Positions 50,085 to 60,557 of a stretch of DNA of 64,000 nt are shown piece by piece. A program made the translations under genes and the position numbers. The stretch covers positions 33,751,930 to 33,815,929 of the forward strand of contig CM034549.1 of the NCBI GenBank assembly GCA_020055645.1, in the 5' to 3' direction. Source of the DNA: Tomocerus qinae (lineage: Eukaryota; Arthropoda; Collembola; Entomobryomorpha; Tomoceridae). Within the stretch, counting starts at the first letter, position 1. Each line of letters opens with the position of its first letter. A model generated the notes under the pieces. That model was not told the origin of the DNA, searched no databases, and saw only the letters and a program-made list of their open reading frames with translations.

Positions 50085-51410
50085 ACTATATAGTAAGGGG
50101 TGCCAATTAATTTGTATGGCGCACACATGACTATTGTATGGGAGATTTTTTGACATTTAGTGTGACTTTGTATGGTATTAGGATATTCTTTCTGAATAGA
50201 CCTCGAGAACAATAGGATTAAAAGATAACAACACAATGAAAGCTCTCGCTCGACTCGGCTCACCGAGGTATATGCGTACTTTGTGAAAGAGTGCACACTG
50301 TGTCTAATCAAGTGGACTAGCGGACATAATGGCGCAATGTATTGAGTAATGACTAAGGACTAGGAGATGGTTGAAGAGCATGAATTAAACATTGTAAAGT
50401 AGCACACAAATAAATAAAACACAAAACACTCAAAAATTAAACATTTAAAATTTATTTTTAAATCAGCAGTCTTAAAAATTATGAAAGCGATTTGCTTCGA
50501 CAAACTTGCAAAAACACGACCTTTTCGTATAAATGCGAGTTGCGTCGACAAACTCGCACAAAAAATGACATTTTCGTATAACTGCGAGTTGCGTCGACAA
50601 ACTCGCACAAAAAATGGCATTTTCGTATAAGTGCGAGTTGCTTCGACAAACTCGCACAAAAAATGACATTTTCGTATAAGTGCGAGTTGCTTCAACAAAC
50701 TCGCACAAAAAATGACATTTTCGTGTAAGTGCGAATTGCTTCGACAAACTCGCACTAAAAAATGTCATTTTTTGTGCGAGTCGAGCGAGAGCTTTCATTG
50801 TGTTGTTATCTTTTAATCCTATTGTTCTCGAGGTCTATTCAGAAAACTAAAATGAATATCCTAATATGTTATGACTTACCTAATGAATTTGTATGGAAAT
50901 AATGACTATGTATGGTGATAGTTTTATAAACATGCATATAATATACCAATACACGATATATATCACCATAGGCTGGTAAAGTAATTCAAGTCCAAAAAGT
51001 CTCCTAATTAAAATGCTAGCAGTATTTTTCCAATCTGTGTATTTCCTATCCTCCTTTATTTCGTTACAAATACAATGAGAGTGAACACAAGTACCAAGGC
51101 CAGGACATGTTACAGTGACACTGATGAAACTGACGTAGCAAGCAAAGAAAATAAAGAAAAGAAGGCAAGGGTGCGACAGAAATGTACGGAAATTGACATT
51201 GACATTGAAGACGTACACTTATATATGTTACCTATTATGTTAAATTAACTTAATATTGCCATACAAAGTCATAAATTGCCATACAAAGTCATAAATTGCC
51301 ATACAAAGTCATAAAGCGCCATACAAAATCACACTTTCTATTTTTAGCTCTCCCATACAAAAGCCATGTGTGTGCCATACAAATTCCTATTTTCCCTATA
51401 GTAAGCATAG
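50085..51410. mobile_element. Foldback element with internal 49-bp array
   Basis: The outer arms pair (left TTTGTATGGCGCACACATG near 50110, right CATGTGTGTGCCATACAAA near 51365). The inner arms pair strongly (50192-50256 with 50783-50842, including CTCGAGAACAATAGGATTAA). Between the inner arms lies the 49-bp tandem array. The right side also has four 20-bp units ATTGCCATACAAAGTCATAA (about 51254-51335). About 370 bp of unmatched sequence sits in the right half. No transposase. Boundaries are approximate and the target duplication is unresolved. Confidence 0.75.
50485..50772. repeat. 49-bp minisatellite, about six units
   Basis: Starts at 50535, 50584, 50633 and so on give an exact 49-bp period. 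Each unit holds GCGAGTTG(C)-TCGAC-AAACTCGC, an inverted repeat around a SalI-like GTCGAC core, plus ATGACATTTTCGTATAA. The 108- and 131-codon minus frames here are by-products of the repeat. Confidence 0.9.
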
Positions 51411-51433
51411 GGAAGGTCTAACATAAAGCTGTC

Positions 51434-51757
51434 AGGGACCGATTCCTACGAGGGAATCACTCCTAAAAGACTTTACTCCTAAAGGATTCCTAAAAAGTAC
51501 TTCTTCCCCCCAATGCAACATATTAACTGATTGTTTTTAATTATTTTAGAGTTGCCCTTTATACCACATCTAATCGTGAGTATTCCATTGGTTTACAAAT
51601 CAGTTTAATTTTCAGTATCTTTAATGTTAGTTAACTGTTAAGACAATCGTAAGCTGTTATTGCATGATGAAGCTGCACTGGACATAGCATTAGCTGGCTT
51701 TAGGAGTCCTTTAGGTGTAAAGTCTTTTAGGAGTGATTCCCTCGTAGGAGTAGTTCC
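51434..51757. mobile_element. Inverted-repeat miniature element (CCTACGAGGGAATC)
   Basis: Arms of about 55 bp pair: left ...CCTACGAGGGAATCACTCC and TAAAAGACTTTACTCCTAAA; right the complement, ending GATTCCCTCGTAGG. Each arm repeats CTCCTAAA words. About 325 bp long, non-coding. The outermost bases and target duplication are not fixed. Confidence 0.75.
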
Positions 51758-53640
51758 ATGTAATCATGTATAATGTTAGTTTACATTGCGGAGATGAGAT
51801 GAGAGATGACACAGTCGTCAGTGTAGTAGTAGTGAACACAACAGTCGAGTCTCAGTCTCATTGTCAGTCTTCTGTGATTGTTCCTTAGATACACAAACAA
51901 TAGTCAAAGCATAGTACTAAATAATAATAACATTGATTAACTAATAAACTCCTTATAGCAAGTAATTAAGTGTATATCTAGGCACAATACAAACGCATGC
52001 ATCCCTTATATACATATTATATTAGCAGTCAATTTATACAATATATTGACTAGTCAGTTTACACTACTGCATAATGTTCTTGAGATTCCATGTAAGGCTC
52101 GTCAAGAGATCGTCTTATAGGTAAACCTGATATATAGTAGATGAGATATGATGGTAAGCACAAACACACCTTATGTAAATATCTTGCGATGATGTTGATT
52201 GTTGAGTTGATCGAGTGGAGTTGGCTGAGTGAATTCAAGACTATATTCCTGCTATAGTATACAGAGATATGGCAGAGATAGAGTTGGATGAGTAGATGTT
52301 CTCTCCCCACACATGATAATAATAGTGTGTGTAGATGATGCATTCGATTGAATTGATGTCACCATCCACCGACCGACCCTTCCTTCCTATTTAGATATTC
52401 TCATCAAATAACTCTCAAGACGACCAGGTGAGGTAAACTCTATTCTATAATATACATTTCATCTATATAATAATAGTTTTTATCTACCTAGCCATACATA
52501 AGTATATAATATATCTGTTCTATACAGGCATACAATCACATATTCTTAAAAAACATTCTTTCCATAAATTATAAATGAGAGAATAAATCCTCAATTTCAT
52601 ATTATTTTGAGAATCGTATGGAGTATGAAATAAGGGTTGGTGTATATGGATGATGAGTGTCAGTCAGTGGCCAGCGGTAGAAGTGACTTTTTGTTAGACT
52701 GGAATAATAAGGAGTCCTCTCTCTCTCCCACCCAACTCCGTCGTATCATCTTCTTCAATATTATTTTTTATTCTGTATCTTAAGAGTGTACGAGGAGAGC
52801 GTATTATATTATAGTGATGTTGTGGTATGTATGTATGGTGGTGGATAGAATTCATGAAGGTACATCTTCAACTAACAATCTCCGTCCAATTGGCTTCATG
52901 TTTAACACCTTCTCATTCAGACTCCCTCGGTCCACTCTCATCCACTCATGGTCGACCCATCCACACACAACATACAGGGTCACTCACTCACTAGTACATC
53001 AAACATTTATAACTCCATGTCAATTCCTACCTCCAACTGTGCTATAGCTAGACATCAAATTCTGTTATACTTGATAAAATTCCTTTAAAGGGAGAACTTC
53101 TTCCTTTGCATTTATAGACAATTTTACACCGAATGTCGGGCCCCAATTTAAGTAGTTATTGTGTCCTTTAACCGCTAACACTTTATTATTGGAACTATAT
53201 ACTGTATACCTGGTAAATTTACCCTGAATCAAGTCGCAAACTATCTCAACTTTACCAAAACCCATTCCAAAAAGTATAATTATTGTAATATTAGTGAGGC
53301 AGTGGTTTAAAGTTCCATGCCTAAAAGTTATATTTTTTACTTCTATGCACATCATTATAAATACAGCAATTTTGAGTGTATTATATTATAGTTATCACTA
53401 GTGCTCACTTGGGATTTTTAAGGCCGTGGAAGAGAGGTAGTAATGTAGGTGTGGTGAGAGACTAGAGAGACCCTGTACTGGATATAAATATTAATAATCT
53501 TATTATGCTGTATGGTCACCTAGACATAGAGTGGAGAAGAGATAGATGTACAGTCATGATTAGACAGCCCAAGCGAAGCTGAACATATTTTTTCAGTCGA
53601 CATTCCTGGATCTACAGATCGCATCCATTTCTATTTAAAT
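51758..53640. other. Non-coding region upstream of the secreted-protein exon
   Basis: No gene recognised. CAGTC-type words around 51800-51890 might mark an unrelated start site, but nothing supports a transcript. A 96-codon minus frame (53065-53355) is unrecognised. Confidence 0.4.
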
Positions 53641-53689
53641 AAAAGCGATCAAGTGTCGGTCTATAATCCCCAACAACTAGTTTTACACA

Positions 53690-54005
53690 CGATCATACAC
53701 ACACACCACTTCCGTGGGTCGGCCCGCTCCGATCCTGCCTGCCCGTCTTATCCACACTAGATTCCCCCTCTCCGACCCAGGTCTTTACGAAACAATTATT
53801 AAAGTGTTCTTCTGAAGTTCGGTGTTGTCTGGGAGTGGCAGGCAGGCAGTAGTCGATTTGTGACAAGGCGACCGACTCGCTCACTCCACGACAAACACGG
53901 GGAGATAGAGCAAAAAACTTTTTGTGATGTTCCGAGAGAGATAATCAACGTGTGCCAGACCCTTAATTATCATTCATCATTTTGATATACTTCAGGTGAT
54001 CTAAA
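53690..54005 (+). promoter_or_regulatory. Probable 5' leader/promoter area of the 54006 exon
   Basis: The block 53690-53910 is richer in GC and CpG than its surroundings and lies directly before the signal-peptide exon. TTGATATACTTCAG at 53982-53995 looks like a splice acceptor, so the start codon may sit in the second exon after a leader intron. No TATA box could be assigned with confidence. Confidence 0.35.
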
Positions 54006-54095
54006 ATGGGATCGTGTTTCTTCGCGCACAACTTGCTCGCCTTCCTCCTCTTGGCAATTCTGACATCCCACTCTGAGTCAAGGGCTCATCATAAG
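54006..54095 (+). CDS. First coding exon of a secreted or membrane protein (partial)
   Basis: ATG in good context (CTAAAATGG) opens 30 codons that form a textbook signal peptide: a short N-region with MGSCFFAHN, the hydrophobic core LLAFLLLAILT, then a polar stretch with a plausible cleavage site after SRA. The frame is left at AAG|GTAATC, a good phase-0 splice donor, and would hit stops soon after if not spliced. Codon use is richer in GC than the flanks. The mature protein is not visible, so its function is unknown. The gene presumably continues downstream through an intron filled with repeats; a candidate next exon lies at 54599. Too short to appear as a long frame, but the combination of start, signal peptide and donor is hard to explain by chance. 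Confidence 0.65.
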
Positions 54096-54598
54096 GTAAT
54101 CATTTCCGCCTATTCATCCCATATTGTTCCTTATCACCACACAAACACTATTAGGATTGTTTGAAATCCAAATTTTAACTATTCAAAGTTCCCATATAGT
54201 TAAAATTTAAATTCGTTTTTAAACCGAAAACCCCATAAAACACGTATTTTTGAAATTGACAGATGGATCAATGTCAACGAAAATTGTATTAACAGTTTTA
54301 ATGGGTTATTTGCACATCGTTGAAAATGTCACTTTCTCCCGTTTCTCCCAATTCTAACCAACTCTAGCCACTTCCTCAATTTATCATGCACGCACGCAAA
54401 ATCGCATATAGAAAAGGCCTAGGATGAATCAAGACAACTTCATAAATGATCCTTTTTGTCGAAAATGAGTCAATGGCCTGCTAACGAATTTTTTTCTCGG
54501 AGAGGGGGATTCTTAGCTCATGAAGCTCACTTCTATTTGTATGTGCTTGCAATTCATTTTTATATTTTAAATTGCTTTCTATGCATTCAATTGTGTAG

Positions 54599-54637
54599 AA
54601 TTGTGGTGTACCAGATGTTTCAGTGCAGTGCAGAGGG
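54599..54637 (+). CDS. Candidate 39-nt microexon (Cys-containing)
   Basis: TTGTGTAG|AA gives an acceptor (weak pyrimidine tract), and GAGGG|GTAAGTG is a near-consensus donor. The 39 nt between them is exactly 13 codons in phase 0, the phase left by the exon at 54006, and reads NCGVPDVSVQCRG. Two Cys in a short secreted segment would fit a small disulfide protein. The phase match and strong donor support it; the weak acceptor and tiny size argue against it. Confidence 0.3.
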
Positions 54638-54950
54638 GTAAGTGAATTGGTTTGTGCGGATTGTATCCAAGAAAACGTTTGCATATAAATTCCAAGTACA
54701 CTAAATTTTTTTTGTGAATTATATTAGGTAGTACAGAGAAATGTGTGAGAGGCACGGCCAGCAAAATTGCCTTCGGACAAAAATTAGAAAATGGCATCTT
54801 TTTGTGTATAAGGCTGAAAGATGGAAAAATCGCATTAGCATAATTCAAAGGTAGGGCCAAAGCAATGGGTGATATTCTCCTTTATACCTTGAAATTTAGG
54901 AGCCGAGGAGTCTATGCTGTAGTATACTCATAAGCAATTATTTGTTAACT

Positions 54951-55045
54951 ATAACATGGTTGTTACTTTATTAATTTATAACATGGTTGTTACTTTATTA
55001 ATTTATAACATGGTTGTTACTTTATTAATTTATAACATGGTTGTT
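54951..55045 (+). repeat. 27-bp tandem repeat, about 3.5 units
   Basis: Unit ATAACATGGTTGTTACTTTA plus TTAATTT, beginning at 54951 and 54978, nearly identical throughout. Confidence 0.9.
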
Positions 55046-55058
55046 ACTATAGGTCTGG

Positions 55059-55645
55059 GAGCTTATTCTGAGGTGGTAGTAACTTTCGTTGTAGAACTAA
55101 TCGGTTGTAAAATATAAAGTGGTATTCTGAGAGAGGTTGGTTGCAAATGGAAGCTTACAACAAGTCAAGAGTTGGTGTAACATTTGGTTGTAACTAATGC
55201 AATATCCTTGGTGTAACATTTGGTTCATAGAATACCGATGGTGGCTGTGAAGCTGGCGCTTCACTATAGAAGGCCAGCTTCCATAAGAGAAATGGTCCAC
55301 ACTTAGAATACACGTAAGTACATACGAGAGCCAATGAGAGAGCGGCTGCGACCGACCAATAGCAAAACGCCTGCGAACTTGTAGCACACAGCAAGGAGCT
55401 CTGGGAGCTCTGATTATAGATATACTTGGGAGACGTATAGAAGCCTAAGCTGGCCTTCCTCTTGTTCCTTGATTTGGTTGTAACTAATGCAATATCCATG
55501 GTGACAACGAATTTGCAACCAAATTTGCAACCAAATTGTCAAAAAACCTCAGAATACCTGTTTATTTTTGGTTGCAAGGCCAGCATAACTTTTGGTTGTA
55601 ACTTTAATCCTGCAACCAAAATTACGTGGATCTCAGAATAAGCTC
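55059..55645. mobile_element. 587-bp inverted-repeat element with internal insertion
   Basis: The ends are GAGCTTATTCTGAG (55059-55072) and its complement (55632-55645). Both sides repeat TTTGGTTGTAACT/TTGCAACCAAA words. In the middle, about 270 bp is bracketed by a direct repeat of TTTGGTTGTAACTAATGCAA plus TATCC (from about 55182 and 55476), suggesting a later insertion or an internal duplication. No coding capacity. Flanks TCTGG and ACTGG hint at a short target duplication. Confidence 0.7.
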
Positions 55646-55739
55646 ACTGGGGTCTTTTCCCTCATTCTTCCCTCCCCTTCTTTTGAAAATAAATTGGCCA
55701 ACTAAGGTACTCCTCTATAGGGATTATCACTATGAACCA

Positions 55740-55945
55740 ACCCGTGGCAGATCCCCATAGAAAAATGAAAAGTGGGTGGGAAAGCTCGCCAATGACGTCA
55801 CTTGGCGAGTGTGTATTTAAATTGGGATCCCCAAGTGGGGGGAATTAGGGGTCGGCTGTAGCCATGTAAATTTTCCACACATTTTCACTTGTTCCGAACC
55901 CCCAATAAATCGTATAATCTACCATTCCTATTCTATAATATTACT
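55740..55945. mobile_element. Second copy of the 225-bp nested element
   Basis: Reverse-oriented relative of 29662-29886: ACCCGTGGCAGATCCCCAT, GGGTGGGAAAGCTCGCCAAT, TTCCACACATTTTCACTTG, AACCCCCAATAAATCG. Internal differences are scattered. Flanking duplications are not recognisable. The hairpin CTCGCCAATGACGTCACTTGGCGAG is kept apart from minor changes. Confidence 0.85.
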
Positions 55946-55984
55946 GTCAATTCCTCTTAGCGATGGTATTATCCATTGCGGAGT

Positions 55985-56055
55985 GGCACTTGGATAGGCA
56001 TTCTGATTGGCTGAAATTTTTTGAAATCCAGCCTTCTGATTGGCTATTGCTATCT
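55985..56055 (+). repeat. Paired CTGATTGG module
   Basis: CATTCTGATTGGCTGAAATT, TTTTGAAATCC, CTTCTGATTGGCTAT: the same order of blocks occurs in both arms of the 27-29.5-kb foldback (27815-27875 and 28885-28945 inverted). A degenerate single version lies at 57259. This is part of a dispersed repeat, not evidence of a CCAAT-box promoter. Confidence 0.65.
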
Positions 56056-56079
56056 ATACTATATTATAATTTCCGGGAG

Positions 56080-56131
56080 TATGTATGTATGTATGTATGT
56101 ATGTATGTATGTATGTATGTATGTATGTATG
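56080..56131 (+). repeat. (ATGT)n microsatellite
   Basis: About 13 ATGT units, followed by a CCGCCCCC block. Confidence 0.95.
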
Positions 56132-56150
56132 TGTGTCCGCCCCCAGTTTC

Positions 56151-56360
56151 CCTATGTTGACACTTCTAGAAGCAGTAAAACAGTATGTCGACACTTCTAG
56201 AAGCAGTAAATCAGTATTTTGACACTTCTAGAAGCAGTAAAATCATATGTTGACATTTATAGAAGCAGTAAAACCCTATGTTGACACTTCTAGGAGCAAT
56301 AAAATCCTATGTTGACACTTTTAGGAGCAGTAAAACCTTATGTTGACACTTCTAGAAGAT
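56151..56360 (+). repeat. 31-bp minisatellite, about 6.5 units
   Basis: Unit core GACACTTCTAGAAGCAGTAA, starting at 56159, 56190, 56221 and onwards (31-bp step). AGAAGC and AGGAGC variants occur. Confidence 0.92.
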
Positions 56361-56394
56361 ATTTCTATAAGGAGGGGGCGGGTACTAGAGACTT

Positions 56395-57225
56395 CATGTC
56401 GATGTAACAATTATGTTTTTTGGATAGGACCGGGAAGGTGGAGGCTACATATTAATGAAAAATTTGTTATTTGGGAAGTGGCGGGTAGGTGGAGGTTATA
56501 TTTCGCTTAAACAATCGTTATTTGGGAAGGGGCGTGTTGGTGGAGGCTACATGTCGGTGAAAATTTGTTATTTTGGTTGGGGTGGGGATGTTGAGACTTC
56601 ATGTCGATGAAACAAATATGTTTTTTGGGTAGGGATGGGGAAGTGTAAGCTAAATATCGATGAAAAACTGTTTGGGAAGTGGCGGGGAGGTGGAGGTTAT
56701 AGTTCGCTTAAACAATCGTTATTTGGGATGTGGCGGGTAGGTGGAGGTGACATGTCGATTTGTTATTTGGGAGGGGGCGTTTAAGGTGGACGCTACATGT
56801 CAATGAAAAATTTGTTATTTGGGAAGAGGCGTTTAGATGGAGGTTACATGTCGGTGAAAAAGTTGTTATTTGGGAGGGGGCAGGAAGTTGGAGACTACAT
56901 GTCGCTGAAACATTGTTTTTTGGGAAGGGGCTGGGAGGTGGAGGTTACATGTCGGTGAAAATTTGTTTTTTGGGAGGGGGCGCGGTGAGGTAGAGACTGC
57001 ATGTCGATGAAACAATTATGTTTTTTGGAAACGGGCGGGGAGGTGGAGGCTACATGTTGATGAAAAATTTGTTATTTGGGAAGGGGCCTTTAGGCGGAAG
57101 TTACATGTCGGTGAAAAAGTTTTTATTTATGAGGGGGCGGGAAGGTGGAGACTACATGTCGCTGAAACAATTGTTATTTGGGAAGGGGCTGGGAGGTGAA
57201 GATTTAATGTCGGTGAAAAATTTTT
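56395..57225 (+). repeat. 51-bp minisatellite, about 16 units
   Basis: Units contain GGTGGAGGCTACATGTCGGT, GAAAAATTTGTTATTTGGGA and AGGGGCGGG, with landmarks at 56441, 56492 and 56543 giving a 51-bp period. 51 is divisible by 3, so the plus strand stays open in pieces with GYMSVKK and LLFGKG motifs. These are by-products, broken by several stops and length changes. Confidence 0.9.
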
Positions 57226-57610
57226 CAAATTTCAAATTCAGACCACACTAAAAAACGATTCTGATTGGTGGAAATTTTTTTCGATTAGCCAATGAAATTG
57301 CAGATATCGATGACGAAATTCTATAGGATTTCTACTTACTACCCCAAGGGGTAATATTTCATGAAACAATGCTTTCAATAGTGAATAGCGTGTAAATTTG
57401 GCCTGTGAGAAGTCTAATGAATTGACTTTCACAGTAGTTAGCCCGTCCTTCTACAGGGCTATGAATCGCATGGGTCATTTTCGATTCGATATGATCTCTA
57501 GGCTGTTTCCATAGGGTCGTGAAAAACAGATCAAATTGGTAAATTTTCTTTTCCGTCGGTGTCGGTAGCAGGTACGAATACTACGAATGGATGGTAACTG
57601 CATGGCGGAT
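57226..57610. other. Spacer after minisatellite
   Basis: A degenerate CTGATTGG/AGCCAATG pair at 57259-57295 echoes the module before the minisatellites. No gene. Confidence 0.5.
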
Positions 57611-58314
57611 GCCAATTTTCTCACACTCCAAAACTTACTCCTTCACCGAGTGACCTCCAAAGTTGCACCGTCCCAACCTAAAGAAGATGCCAGTCAAGTG
57701 TTAGTCAAATGTTATGTACTTTGGAATGTCAGGAGTGACGGCGCACGATAGCCTGAAATAGTCAAAAAATTAAAATTGCAAAATTTTGAGGACATAATGG
57801 TATAAAAATTAAAATTACGGCTTTCTCTGTGCACTTGCACACACGAGTCTAAAAATTAAAATTTTGACTTACTTTGTACACATTGTGGTTTAAAAATTAA
57901 ACTTTTGAAGTTCTATGGACATTGTGGTCTAAAAATTTTAGTTTTAGAGAGAAAGTCAAAATGTTTTTCATACCAATATTAAAAGAGAAAGTCGAAATTT
58001 TCATTTTCAGGCCAAATTTGAACTGAGAAAATCATTTTATGTTTTCAGACCAGTGCAGTGCCAAGTGTGAGCATTGAAAGCCGAAATTATAAGTCCGCAG
58101 TGAAACCTAAAATTCTAATTTTCGGGCCATTATGCGGTCAAAACTTCGAAATTTTTTATTTTTAAATGCAGACCACTGTTGGCTGTGACATTCAACTTTA
58201 AACTATGACACTTGACCGCGATCTTCTTTCGGTGGTTAGGTTGGGGGGGGGGGGGGTGGCCTTACTCTGGAGGTCATTTCGTAGAGGTAAGTTTTAGAGC
58301 CTGAGAAAATTGCC
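57611..58314. mobile_element. 704-bp inverted-repeat element
   Basis: Ends CCAATTTTCTCA (57612) and TGAGAAAATTGCC (58302) pair over about 100 bp, including AAAACTTAC, TGACCTCCA, CCCAACCTAA and AAGAAGAT. The interior repeats CTAAAAATTAAAATTTTGA words. The right arm has a G run of about 14 near 58243. No coding capacity; target duplication unresolved. Confidence 0.75.
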
Positions 58315-59319
58315 ACAATACCTCCATTCAAGATCTTGACCTCCATTTCTAACTTCCGCCAGTATAAGGCAGTTCCTTTATATACTAACTACCTTCGCCT
58401 GTAGTGAAAATATTTGCTTCTATTTAGGTAACATTTAATTTAACTTTATTCAAGTGGCCCGATTGACAGTCTACAATTTGTTCAAAGCTACAATTTATTG
58501 CACAAATTTTTATGCTTATGATAGTCTATGGGCTGACAAGTAAAAATCCCTGTTTAACACAGGCCTTACGGGATTTAACACAGATCAGACCTCAACCATT
58601 ATAGTCACTACTAGTACTAGTGAACCCAGCTAAGGGGCAAATCTAGCACTCAAGAGAAATTCAGTAGGCCACCCATCACAGTAATAAAAACAATTTCGAA
58701 AACACCTCATTAGGTAAATACAAAGTATATTTAAATTAATATACTTTTGCTATCCACAGTGTTTGGTGAAATTAGCTGCAGCCCCAACTTCCTGATAAAA
58801 AGGAATTTCCTACACCAGAATATTAACTGTAGATCGTAGCATCAAATTCAGAATGAAAAATCCCACAATGTCACCAAAAAGCTCCCTTTTAAAATCAAAA
58901 AATGGGATTCTCCCTGGGATTTTGGAAATACGTACAAACTCTATGAGTACAACTTACGAATAAATATTTTTGAAGAACAAATAGTTAGTTACCCAGTACT
59001 GTTATTTAACTCTACAAAAAAGTGCCAACTGCCAAAGGAATCAAGAGGGTAGTAAAAAAGTAAACCCAGTACTAAAAGTTTCAAATAAGTTTGTCGATAT
59101 AACAGAACCAATTTGGATTAGAAATTTTGAAATACTATTTACGATTACAAAATACACGTTACGATCTTTACGAAATGTCCCCTATTCGCCAATCATTTCC
59201 ATTCAATCACGAATCACCACCATTCAACCTTACTTATTATTGTTTTGATGATACAACGTTTACAATAATATGAAACGACTCTTTTCGGTTGTTTAGAGGA
59301 ATAAATTAATGTTTTCAAC
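58315..59319. other. Non-coding spacer
   Basis: No gene or repeat recognised. Confidence 0.5.
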
Positions 59320-59385
59320 AATGTACCCCATCGCACAGCTCCATGCACTAAATTTAGCACATGAAGGTATGCGTTGGGGTACATT
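59320..59385 (+). ncRNA. 66-nt imperfect hairpin, microRNA-precursor-like shape
   Basis: Arms starting AATGTACCCCA and ending TGGGGTACATT pair over about 27 positions, roughly 22 of them matched with scattered single mismatches. An AT-rich terminal loop of about a dozen nt closes it. Length, loop and mismatch pattern resemble an animal pre-miRNA, unlike the perfect transposon hairpins elsewhere. No seed family is recognised. It overlaps an 87-codon frame (59309-59572) that I do not recognise. Confidence 0.3.
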
Positions 59386-59598
59386 ATTAAAAACTTCAGT
59401 TGGGCTTGCGCATTTTGCGTTTAAGGAACATACATATATTACATGTGCAGTTGATGGGAGGAGGAGGTACTCAAGTGTGTTGCAGTCAACACTTGCGTTA
59501 CACATGAGGGAGGGGGTTTTGCGTTACGTAGTATATGCAGTTTTCCTAAGCTCTCCTATCAGACAAATATAGATATAGATTCGTAATTTTTTTCAACT

Positions 59599-60244
59599 TG
59601 TAGAGGGCTAATAAGGCTGTGCTATGAGTCATTTTTGGTTTCCTTACTTTTCCATGCTCCTAGAATGATGTGGTGAACGTGCAAGTCGCAACTTGGTGTG
59701 AAGACACTTTTTATTTATGTAACAATAAATATATTACACTTACACACATATTCTAGGTATAAACTACTAACTAACCAGGTAAGTAAGGGTTCAGGTGAGT
59801 ACACAGGTAACTTAATTAGGGCACTAATTAAATTTGGAGAACAGCACCGAAAATTGCGTGCTTCTCCGTCAGGATTCGGAAGTGTACTACTTGCTAGCAA
59901 TTAAGTTTTGGTGCTAGGCAAGTGCAGTTGTGTCACATGACACATTCATACAAACATAGGTAGGTATGGGCAATACAAACTACATGCTATGCTATACTAG
60001 AAATACAAGTAGGTAGGTAGGTTAGACTACACACTATTGTACATACATTTCATATTCATTACATTGCATATTTCATAATACTAGGAAGCCCCGTACTAAG
60101 GGGTTTACACACTTAGCCTAGTACATCCATGCTACCATCCATGCATAAGGTCTACGCTCAAGAGGAGATTTCGAGCTAACGCCAAGCGACCGTCCGTTCC
60201 GTCGCTTCCATGGGGCTCATGAAAGGAGGTAGCAGGAGGCCTTT

Positions 60245-60327
<83 letters not shown>

Positions 60328-60379
60328 ACTGTCCCTCTCTAGTGCTTATACTAGAGGAGAGCCTATGCAGGCGTCTCCA
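59599..60379 (-). mobile_element. 3' LTR of a non-autonomous LTR retrotransposon
   Basis: Matches the sequence from 63588 to the window edge over 413 bp with two differences (59601/63590 and 59967/63956). Read on the minus strand, the LTR ends ...CTCTnCA at 59599. Its right limit is inferred: TG opposite 60378-60379 directly follows a purine run, giving an LTR of about 781 bp, of which only the first 413 bp can be verified here. An AATAAA signal (minus strand, 59710-59715) lies at the expected R/U5 side. A short frame inside (59698-59904) repeats in both LTRs and is not a gene. Confidence 0.85.
60245..60336 (+). rRNA. 92-nt 28S rRNA segment spanning the R2/I-PpoI site, inside the LTR element
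   Basis: From GGGAGTAACTATGACTCTCT to CCCACTGTCCCT the sequence agrees base for base with the conserved animal 28S core as I know it, including CTCTTAAGGTAGCCAAATGC. The R2 insertion point falls between 60269 and 60270. Similarity stops abruptly at both sides, where canonical 28S would continue differently. It is not a functional rRNA gene but a captured fragment, lying antisense to the retrotransposon. It sits between the visible LTR part and the long frame, and falls in U3 if the LTR ends at 60379. The downstream boundary adjoins a CTCTAGT...ACTAGAG hairpin. Confidence 0.93.
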
Positions 60380-60389
60380 TTCTCCCCAC
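60380..60389 (-). other. Probable polypurine tract
   Basis: On the minus strand GTGGGGAGAA directly precedes TGGAGACG, the expected layout of a second-strand primer followed by a TG LTR start. Chosen because no better purine run adjoins a TG between 60011 and 60558. The true LTR edge lies beyond the window in the other copy, so this is inferred. Confidence 0.55.
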
Positions 60390-60557
60390 GTTGAAATGTA
60401 CTATTTCAAACTAGGTAGACTAAGACATACAATATTCAATTCATGATATCTAGCCTAGGGGGAATACATACTTACATAATATTGCATAATATTACATACA
60501 CATACAGACACATGGAGAAACATATACATAAACACATTATGCTTGACACTTGTAGCA

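Noticed and set aside
56395-57251. Hammerhead ribozyme repeats, because of GATGAAAC words in the 51-bp units
   Set aside because: The CTGANGA core and the required second strand elements are missing.
59698-59904. 68-residue protein repeated at 63687-63893
   Set aside because: It lies wholly within the LTR and is duplicated only because the LTR is; no family match or start context.
60245-60336. Genuine 28S rRNA gene or an R2 insertion junction
   Set aside because: Only 92 nt match and 28S continuity is lost on both sides; the sequence runs straight through the R2 cut site, so no R2 is inserted there.
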